Part shown: positions 32,663 to 37,850 of the stretch, in pieces
Layout: every line of letters begins with the position of its first letter
Position numbering within the stretch: the stretch's first letter is position 1
NCBI GenBank assembly: GCA_005789825.1
Contig: SXWY01000076.1
Location: 1-37,850, forward strand
Source: Burkholderiales bacterium
GTDB taxonomy: Bacteria; Pseudomonadota; Gammaproteobacteria; Burkholderiales; Burkholderiaceae_C
Direction: 5' to 3'
DNA length: 37,850 nucleotides
The notes under the pieces: generated by a model
The model's database searches: none
What the model was told of the DNA's origin: nothing
What the model saw: the letters and a program-made list of their open reading frames with translations, nothing else
Position numbers and translations under genes: made by a program

Positions 32663-33601
32663 TCAACATTTTTGAAATCTTTGCCGCAATAACTTCAGAC
32701 TTTTGGTTCGGCGGCCATCAGCCAGTTGTAACTCGCTGTCCAAAAAAAATTCAGACGGTGAGCGCAAAACTTCATACAACGCTTGACATGTCTGACGCGC
32801 TCTGTCCCCTGGCCAATGCTTGGGCAGCAAATCCGAAGGCAACAGAGGATCACGCAACAACAGCCTTCTGTAGTCGTGAATCAACAGCAAGCGAAGCAGA
32901 AATGCTTTTGCCTTTTGGCCATCGGTATCAAAAAAAGCCGGGTCACGACATTCTTCAAGTAGGGGCCCATAGGTTTTGACAAACCGCTGGTAACTGATGG
33001 CGAGTTCATCCAAGCCCCAAGCCTGGGCCACCACTTCATTGTCACGCAGGCGACCTTCTAACGGCAGACCTGTGGCGATCAGCGGCCACATGTGTTTTTC
33101 TAAATGGCCCAAGCCCTCGCGATGCAACCATTCAAAGGTCTGATGCAAATCTGCCCCAGGATGGACAAAGCCCAGGTTTTGCCATGTGCCGAAACCTTGC
33201 CAGCGCAAAGCTTTTTTGAGCCGCTCTTTGTCTTTGGCTGTGACCTCTGCGGACAGCAACAGCAATCGCCATTGGCCATCCCATGTGGGTGAACGGCTGG
33301 CGTAAATGTGTTGTGATGCAGCGGCAATACGGCTGAGCCCACTGGCACTCAGCACATAGTTGGTGCGCCTGCCATATGTTTCGGTTTGCAGCCAGTCATC
33401 TTTGACCAAACGAAAAATCGCGGTGCGAATTAAGCGTTCATTGACTTGCAGGGGTGCTAGCAGACGGATGAGGCAACCCAGCCAAACCGAGCCACCTCTG
33501 GGGTAAATCGCGTCACCGTACATGGATACGATCAGTGAACCCGCCTGTACGCGTTCGGTTTGGATAAACCGCTGAATACGTTTGTCGGTCTGTGTGGCCA
33601 T
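32663..33601 (-). CDS. paaX: Phenylacetic acid degradation repressor PaaX
   Basis: This protein has 312 residues, normal length. PaaX is a GntR-like winged-helix repressor that releases DNA on binding phenylacetyl-CoA. The DNA-binding region is ERLIRTAIFRLVKDDWLQTETYGRRTNYVLSASG (about 53-88), preceded by a family-typical stretch IVSMYGDAIYPRGGSVWLGCLIRLLAPL. The C-terminal effector domain includes LAISYQRFVKTYGPLL and FLLRLLLIHDYRRLLLRDPLLP. It is divergent from paaABCDE, with the candidate operator in the 114-base spacer, and upstream of the RND genes on its own strand. Confidence 0.96.
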   Translation of the reverse strand: MATQTDKRIQRFIQTERVQAGSLIVSMYGDAIYPRGGSVWLGCLIRLLAPLQVNERLIRTAIFRLVKDDWLQTETYGRRTNYVLSASGLSRIAAASQHIYASRSPTWDGQWRLLLLSAEVTAKDKERLKKALRWQGFGTWQNLGFVHPGADLHQTFEWLHREGLGHLEKHMWPLIATGLPLEGRLRDNEVVAQAWGLDELAISYQRFVKTYGPLLEECRDPAFFDTDGQKAKAFLLRLLLIHDYRRLLLRDPLLPSDLLPKHWPGDRARQTCQALYEVLRSPSEFFLDSELQLADGRRTKSLKLLRQRFQKC

Positions 33602-33642
33602 GCTTCAAATGGGTATACGCGAGGTGTGGTTTGAATTCATCA

Positions 33643-33681
33643 TGATACATAAAAATCTATTTTTCATATAATTTTGTATCA
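33643..33681. promoter_or_regulatory. Candidate PaaX operator and paaA promoter
   Basis: In the paaX/paaA spacer TGATACA (33643-33649) and TGTATCA (33675-33681) form a perfect inverted repeat. Taken as six-base arms, TGATAC and GTATCA are 27 bases apart, the same arm length and spacing I recall for the E. coli PaaX site TGATTC-N27-GAATCA. A perfect TATAAT at 33667-33672 can be the -10 of paaA, so the left arm would cover the -35 region and the right arm the start point. AGGTG precedes the paaA ATG by five bases. Confidence 0.7.
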
Positions 33682-33715
33682 GTTAAGATAGGGCATCCTT
33701 CTCACAGGTGAATCT

Positions 33716-34759
33716 ATGTACACACAGTCATTCAATGTGCCTGACGGCCATGGTAACCCTGGCCCAGCAGCCGACCTCAAGCCCGTACTCTCCGCGCAGC
33801 AGCAGCAGTTGCTGGCGCAAGCGCAAACCCTTTTTGATGCAGTGATTGATGCAGACGGCAAGATAGAAGCCAAAGATTGGATGCCAGAGGCGTACCGCAA
33901 AACGCTGGTGCGACAAATCAGCCAACACGCGCACAGTGAAATTGTGGGCATGCTGCCGGAGGGTAACTGGATCAGCCGAGCGCCCAGCCTCAAGCGCAAG
34001 GCCATTTTGATTGCCAAAGTGCAAGACGAAGGCGGACACGGTTTGTATTTGTACAGCGCCGCTGAAACCTTGGGCACCAGCCGCGATCAAATGCTGGATG
34101 CCCTGCACACAGGCCGCGCCAAATACAGTTCCATCTTCAACTATCCCACCCTCACTTGGGCCGATGTGGGTGTCATTGGGTGGTTGGTGGATGGCGCGGC
34201 CATCATGAACCAAATTCCCTTGTGCCGTTGCAGCTACGGACCGTATGCGCGGGCCATGGTGCGTATTTGCAAAGAAGAATCTTTTCATCAGCGCCAAGGG
34301 TTTGAATCACTCATGGTCATGATGCAGGGAAATGCCGAGCAGCAAGCCATGGTGCAAGACGCGGTTAACCGTTGGTGGTGGAAATGCCTTGCCATGTTTG
34401 GTCCGCCTGATGCAGACAGTACCAACAGCACACAGGGCATGCGTTGGGGCATCAAACGAGTCAGCAACGACGATCTGCGTCAAAAATTTGTGGACGCGAC
34501 TGTGCCCCAAGCCAAAGTGCTGGGTGTGACCTTGCCCGACCCGGATTTGAAATGGAACGAAGCGCGGGGTCATTACGACTACGGTGCAATCGATTGGTAT
34601 GAGTTTTGGGCCACCGTGAATGGCAATGGTCCATGCAACAAAGAGCGGCTTGCCACACGCGTCAAAGCGCACAACGATGGGCAATGGGTTCGCGATGCCG
34701 CCATGGCTTACGCCCGCAAGCAGCAACAACGCTTGGCGCAACCCAAGGAGGCCGCATGA
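33716..34759 (+). CDS. paaA: 1,2-phenylacetyl-CoA epoxidase catalytic subunit PaaA
   Basis: This protein has 347 residues, about 15-35 longer than many PaaA proteins at the N-terminus ([19 protein letters not shown]). It is the diiron oxygenase subunit that turns phenylacetyl-CoA into the ring-1,2-epoxide in the cytoplasm. Diiron ligands lie in [28 protein letters not shown] and [13 protein letters not shown]. PaaA works with the structural PaaC, the small PaaB and the reductase PaaE, all encoded downstream in order with overlaps. The gene is under the probable PaaX operator. Confidence 0.97.
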   Translation: MYTQSFNVPDGHGNPGPAADLKPVLSAQQQQLLAQAQTLFDAVIDADGKIEAKDWMPEAYRKTLVRQISQHAHSEIVGMLPEGNWISRAPSLKRKAILIAKVQDEGGHGLYLYSAAETLGTSRDQMLDALHTGRAKYSSIFNYPTLTWADVGVIGWLVDGAAIMNQIPLCRCSYGPYARAMVRICKEESFHQRQGFESLMVMMQGNAEQQAMVQDAVNRWWWKCLAMFGPPDADSTNSTQGMRWGIKRVSNDDLRQKFVDATVPQAKVLGVTLPDPDLKWNEARGHYDYGAIDWYEFWATVNGNGPCNKERLATRVKAHNDGQWVRDAAMAYARKQQQRLAQPKEAA

Positions 34760-35055
34760 GCCAACCAGCCCCTCCCAACGAATGGCCTTTGTGGGAGGTG
34801 TTTGTGCGCAGCAAGCAAGGCATTGAGCACAAACACTGCGGCAGTTTGCATGCGGCAGATGCGCAACAGGCTTTGCGCATGGCGCGAGATGTCTACACGC
34901 GCAGGCAAGAAGGGGTCAGCATCTGGGTCATACCCTCGGCAGCCATCACCGCCAGCGACCCGGCTGACAAAGACAGCTTGTTCGATCCTGCCAAAGACAA
35001 GGTCTACCGACACCCGACCTTTTTTGTGATTCCAGATGAAGTGGGGCACATGTGA
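34756..35055 (+). CDS. paaB: 1,2-phenylacetyl-CoA epoxidase subunit PaaB
   Basis: This protein has 99 residues from the ATG at 34756, which overlaps the paaA stop (ATGA); the track ORF runs further upstream in paaA and that part should be ignored. [31 protein letters not shown] and [10 protein letters not shown] are family hallmarks, and [18 protein letters not shown] matches the C-terminus. PaaB bridges PaaAC heterodimers into larger assemblies and is needed for activity. Confidence 0.97.
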   Translation: MSQPAPPNEWPLWEVFVRSKQGIEHKHCGSLHAADAQQALRMARDVYTRRQEGVSIWVIPSAAITASDPADKDSLFDPAKDKVYRHPTFFVIPDEVGHM

Positions 35056-35819
35056 GTACGCTGGCCGATTACGCTTTGCATTTGGCTGACAACGCATTGA
35101 TTCTGGGACAACGCAATGCTGAGTGGTGCGGCCATGGTCCGGTACTGGAAGAAGACTTGGCGTTGGCCAACCATTCCTTAGATTTGATCGGTCAAGCACG
35201 TTTGCTGTACCAGTGGGTGGCGCAACTGCGCGGCGATGGCAGTACCGAGGACACCTTGGCTTATTTCCGCGACCCGCAGGCGTTTCTCAACTTCACGCTG
35301 CTGGAGTTGCCACACTGCACGGCGTTGGCACCATCGGCCCGCGCAGAGCGCGATTACGCAGTCACCATCGTGCGCAATTTTTTCTTCAGCAGTTATATGT
35401 TGTTGGTGTGGGGTGTGCTGCAAAGCCATGCGCAACCCCAGTTGTCTGCGATTGCCGCCAAGTCCATCAAAGAAGTGCGTTACCACTGTCAACATGCTGC
35501 CGATTGGTTGATACGTTTTGGCGATGGCACCGCTGAGTCGCATGACAGAGCGCAAGCTGCAGTGGATTTTTTAATGCCGTATACGCAAGAGTTTTGGAGC
35601 GAATGGCCTGCTGCCAAAGAGGTGTTGCCTGACACCGCGCATTTAAAAAATCAGTGGTTTGACATGGTGATCGATGTGATTAAGGAAGCAGGCTTGCAAC
35701 TGCCCGAAGCCTCGGGCTATGTCACGCAAGGTGTCTTGGGTATACATACGGAGCACATGTCGTATTTGTTGGCCGAAATGCAAAGTTTGGCCAGGCAACA
35801 CCCCGGTGCGCAATGGTGA
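35052..35819 (+). CDS. paaC: 1,2-phenylacetyl-CoA epoxidase structural subunit PaaC
   Basis: This protein has 255 residues. The start is GTG at 35052 overlapping the paaB stop (GTGA). It is a ferritin-like protein: LADYALHLADNALILGQRNAEWCGHGPVLEEDLALAN at the N-terminus and SIKEVRYHCQHAADWLIRFGDGTAESHDR in the middle are standard for PaaC. It is the non-catalytic partner that stabilises PaaA and helps present the CoA ester. The C-terminal LGIHTEHMSYLLAEMQ region is also conserved. Confidence 0.97.
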   Translation: MSTLADYALHLADNALILGQRNAEWCGHGPVLEEDLALANHSLDLIGQARLLYQWVAQLRGDGSTEDTLAYFRDPQAFLNFTLLELPHCTALAPSARAERDYAVTIVRNFFFSSYMLLVWGVLQSHAQPQLSAIAAKSIKEVRYHCQHAADWLIRFGDGTAESHDRAQAAVDFLMPYTQEFWSEWPAAKEVLPDTAHLKNQWFDMVIDVIKEAGLQLPEASGYVTQGVLGIHTEHMSYLLAEMQSLARQHPGAQW

Positions 35820-36376
35820 CAGACCAAACGATCAGCACACCGCTACCTACGGGGCCCATTGCATTGCCAACGGGCGATTCCGACGAAGCGGCCCTATGGC
35901 AATGGTTGGAATCGGTGTGCGATCCGGAAATACCTGTGTTGTCATTGCGTGAACTCGGTGTGCTTCGGGCCGTGACATCGACAAGCACAGGCTGGCAGTT
36001 GTGGATCACGCCCACTTACAACGGCTGCCCAGCCCTGTCGCAAATGAAGGCCGATCTGTTGAGCGCTATGCAAAGCGCTGGAAAACCCGCCGAGGTGATC
36101 ACTTCTCTTGCACCGGCTTGGTCCAGCGACTGGATCACCGATGAAGCCAAAGAAAAGCTTCGCACCTACGGCATCGCTCCGCCGCATGCAAGCGCACAGT
36201 CCAACGGTATCAGCCTTGTTCGGCTGGCAGGCAAGATGCAGCGAGCCCAGGTGCCTTGTCCACAGTGCGGCAGTTCAGACACCACCGAGACTTCGCAGTT
36301 TGGTTCAACTGCGTGCAAAGCCATGTACAAATGCTTGGCTTGTGCTGAACCGTTCGATTACTTCAAACCGTATTGA
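35813..36376 (+). CDS. paaD: PaaD, iron-sulfur maturation-type protein of the phenylacetate pathway
   Basis: This protein has 187 residues; the ATG overlaps the paaC stop by seven bases. The N-terminal MIP18/DUF59 domain has LESVCDPEIPVLSLRELGVLR and TYNGCPALSQMKADL. The C-terminal zinc-ribbon-like part has PCPQCGSSDT and YKCLACAEPFDYFKPY. PaaD is needed for an active epoxidase and is thought to help assemble its metal or iron-sulfur centres, probably those of PaaE. It has a short N-terminal extension of about 25 residues compared with some homologs. Confidence 0.96.
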   Translation: MVTDQTISTPLPTGPIALPTGDSDEAALWQWLESVCDPEIPVLSLRELGVLRAVTSTSTGWQLWITPTYNGCPALSQMKADLLSAMQSAGKPAEVITSLAPAWSSDWITDEAKEKLRTYGIAPPHASAQSNGISLVRLAGKMQRAQVPCPQCGSSDTTETSQFGSTACKAMYKCLACAEPFDYFKPY

Positions 36377-37482
36377 TGCTGATGAGCCAGTCGCAAGGTC
36401 GAACATTCCATGAACTTTGCATCACAAAGGTAAAGCCTGAAGCAGCGGGCTCATTGGCCGTGACTTTTGCCATTCCCTATGAATTGCATGCACTGTTTGC
36501 ATTTCAACCAGGTCAATTTTTGACCTTGAAAGCCGACATAAACGGCCAAGAAATTCGCCGCAGTTATTCCATTTGCAGCAGCGCTAAACGGTATACCGAT
36601 TCGCATGAAATAGACATCGGTATTCGTGCATTGCCAGGGGGGTTGTTTTCGCCGTGGGCCGTCAGCCATCTCAAGCCGGGTGACCGACTGTCTGTGATGC
36701 CGCCCGACGGAAGGTTTGTGTCTCAAAACCTGCAAGCCATTCACCGTGTGGGTTTCGCTGCGGGCTCTGGCATCACCCCAGTGCTCTCCATCATGGCCAG
36801 CTCCTTAGAGCAACAAGCGGATGCCCAATTCACGTTGGTTTACGGCAACCGCAACATGGCTTCGGTCATGTTCAACGAAGCATTGCAAGATTTGAAAGAC
36901 CGTTTTACCCAGCGGGTCACGCTCATGCATGTGCTGTCACGGCAAGCGCAAGAGGTCGAATTGCTACAAGGACGGCTTGATCAAGCCAAGGTGAGTCAGT
37001 TGCTTCAATCGGTGCTGTCGCCGCAGACATTTGATGAAGTGTTTGTGTGTGGACCTGCGGACATGATCGACAGCACGACGAACGCTTTGCTGTTGTCCGG
37101 CGTGCCACCAGAGCGCATTCACAGCGAACGATTTTTAGCACCTGATCAGCCTGTCAGAGTTCCGGTTGCCGATCCAGAGGCCTGCTTGGATGGCGACGAA
37201 GCCTCTGTGGCATTGACGCTGGTATTGGATGGTAAACAACATGCACTGCGCATGTCGCCCGCGCAAAAAATCTTGGATGTGGGATTGGCAGCAGGCTTGG
37301 ATCTGCCTTATTCATGCCGTGGAGGGGTGTGTTGCACCTGCCGCGCCAAAGTGATGCAGGGCAGTGTGGCCATGGAGAAAAATTTCACCCTCGAGGCATG
37401 GGAAACCAAACAAGGGTTTGTCCTAGCCTGTCAGTCGAAACCCACCAGCCACAGCGTGACACTGAGTTTCGATGAGCGATAA
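36376..37482 (+). CDS. paaE: 1,2-phenylacetyl-CoA epoxidase reductase PaaE
   Basis: This protein has 368 residues from the ATG at 36376 (TGATG overlap with the paaD stop); the ATG two codons later is an alternative and the TTG of the track start is less likely. The N-terminal FAD domain has QFLTLKADINGQEIRRSYSIC. The NADPH domain has GFAAGSGITPVLSIM and FVCGPADMID. The C-terminal plant-type [2Fe-2S] ferredoxin domain has SCRGGVCCTCRAKV plus the distal cysteine in VLACQSKP. It feeds electrons to PaaA. It is the last paa gene visible. Confidence 0.96.
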   Translation: MLMSQSQGRTFHELCITKVKPEAAGSLAVTFAIPYELHALFAFQPGQFLTLKADINGQEIRRSYSICSSAKRYTDSHEIDIGIRALPGGLFSPWAVSHLKPGDRLSVMPPDGRFVSQNLQAIHRVGFAAGSGITPVLSIMASSLEQQADAQFTLVYGNRNMASVMFNEALQDLKDRFTQRVTLMHVLSRQAQEVELLQGRLDQAKVSQLLQSVLSPQTFDEVFVCGPADMIDSTTNALLLSGVPPERIHSERFLAPDQPVRVPVADPEACLDGDEASVALTLVLDGKQHALRMSPAQKILDVGLAAGLDLPYSCRGGVCCTCRAKVMQGSVAMEKNFTLEAWETKQGFVLACQSKPTSHSVTLSFDER

Positions 37483-37593
37483 CAGCATGCTTTGAGGCTG
37501 ATTTAACCCCTTGCCTGCTGGGTGGATAGGTTGCCATGTCCTGCGGCAAACGAGTCTGCATTAATATGCATTCACCATGTATTCACAACTTCC

Positions 37594-37850
37594 ATGTTGA
37601 GTTGGCGCCGCTTTATTGTTTCCCTTGCATGGGGTGTGAGTGCTTTGGCGATTGCCCAAGAGCCGGTTGGTTTGCTGGCATGGACAAAGACCCATCCTGA
37701 TTGGAAGTCGGACAAAAAAGAATTGGCGCATGTCGCCAGCCAATGCGCCACCATGTACGACTTACTTGGCAATTTTTTCGCGGCCAATCCTATCCATGAA
37801 GAGCAACGCCGAAGCGCCAATATTTTTTTATCGAACAGCGATATTTACGC
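37594..37850 (+). CDS. Secreted hypothetical protein, cut by the window edge
   Basis: Only the first 85 codons are visible; the frame is open to the window end and so is absent from the ORF track. MLSWRRFIVSLAWGVSALAIAQ looks like a signal peptide cleaved near AIAQ. The mature start, EPVGLLAWTKTHPDWKSDKKELAH, gives no family I know. A ribosome binding site is not obvious (CACAACTTCC before the ATG), so the true start is uncertain. It is on the paa strand, 111 bases after paaE, and that gap contains TGCAT-TAAT-ATGCA near 37558-37571. It may be independent of the paa operon. Confidence 0.5.
   Translation, partial: MLSWRRFIVSLAWGVSALAIAQEPVGLLAWTKTHPDWKSDKKELAHVASQCATMYDLLGNFFAANPIHEEQRRSANIFLSNSDIY

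Overview
The window looks like a stretch of chromosome from a betaproteobacterium, most likely Burkholderiales and close to Comamonadaceae. The reasons are the style of the paaABCDE, soxXYZA and aroE proteins, the roughly balanced base composition and the dense packing with ATGA/TGATG gene overlaps. This placement comes from protein character only; there is no rRNA, tRNA, CRISPR array or insertion sequence to anchor it.

Left part (1-13.3 kb), periplasmic oxidation of organic compounds. A TonB-dependent receptor (cut by the window edge) is divergent from a Tat-exported two-subunit molybdenum hydroxylase of the isoquinoline 1-oxidoreductase type (iorA/iorB, copy 1). Convergent to that lie a MoxJ/XoxJ-like solute-binding domain fused to a c-type cytochrome and a PQQ-dependent alcohol dehydrogenase. 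Next comes an unassigned four-gene operon: a TolQ/ExbB-like channel, a TolR/ExbD-like protein carrying an unusual beta domain, a membrane protein and a lipoprotein. Divergent from it run a YVTN beta-propeller of the type found with PQQ enzymes, a cytochrome b561 and a family-4 glycosyltransferase.

Middle part (13.3-23.6 kb), sulfur plus a second molybdenum hydroxylase. A cupin thiol dioxygenase fused to four rhodanese domains precedes aroE. A tightly packed minus-strand run follows, in transcription order: small secreted protein, PF10118-like protein, HSL-type esterase, iorA, iorB, soxX, soxY, soxZ, soxA. The second Ior pair and the Sox genes overlap in their start and stop codons, so they are probably one transcript. 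There is no soxB or soxCD here, and SoxY lacks the usual GGCGG-type tail.

Right-middle part (23.8-28.2 kb), accessory genes: a TerC-family membrane protein, two overlapping PAP2 phosphatases, and a low-GC-looking islet with a SET-domain protein, a GNAT-like acyltransferase and a cysteine-cluster protein.

Right part (28.2-37.9 kb), phenylacetate catabolism: paaX followed on the same strand by an RND efflux pump (permease and adaptor), divergent from paaABCDE. The paaX/paaA spacer holds a TGATAC-N27-GTATCA inverted repeat that is a good PaaX operator candidate. A secreted hypothetical protein is cut off at the right edge.

The best candidates for something undescribed are the iorAB-soxXYZA operon with its atypical SoxY, the TolQ/TolR-like operon with the swapped periplasmic domain, the dioxygenase with alternating intact and inactive rhodanese domains, and the SET/GNAT/Cys-cluster islet.
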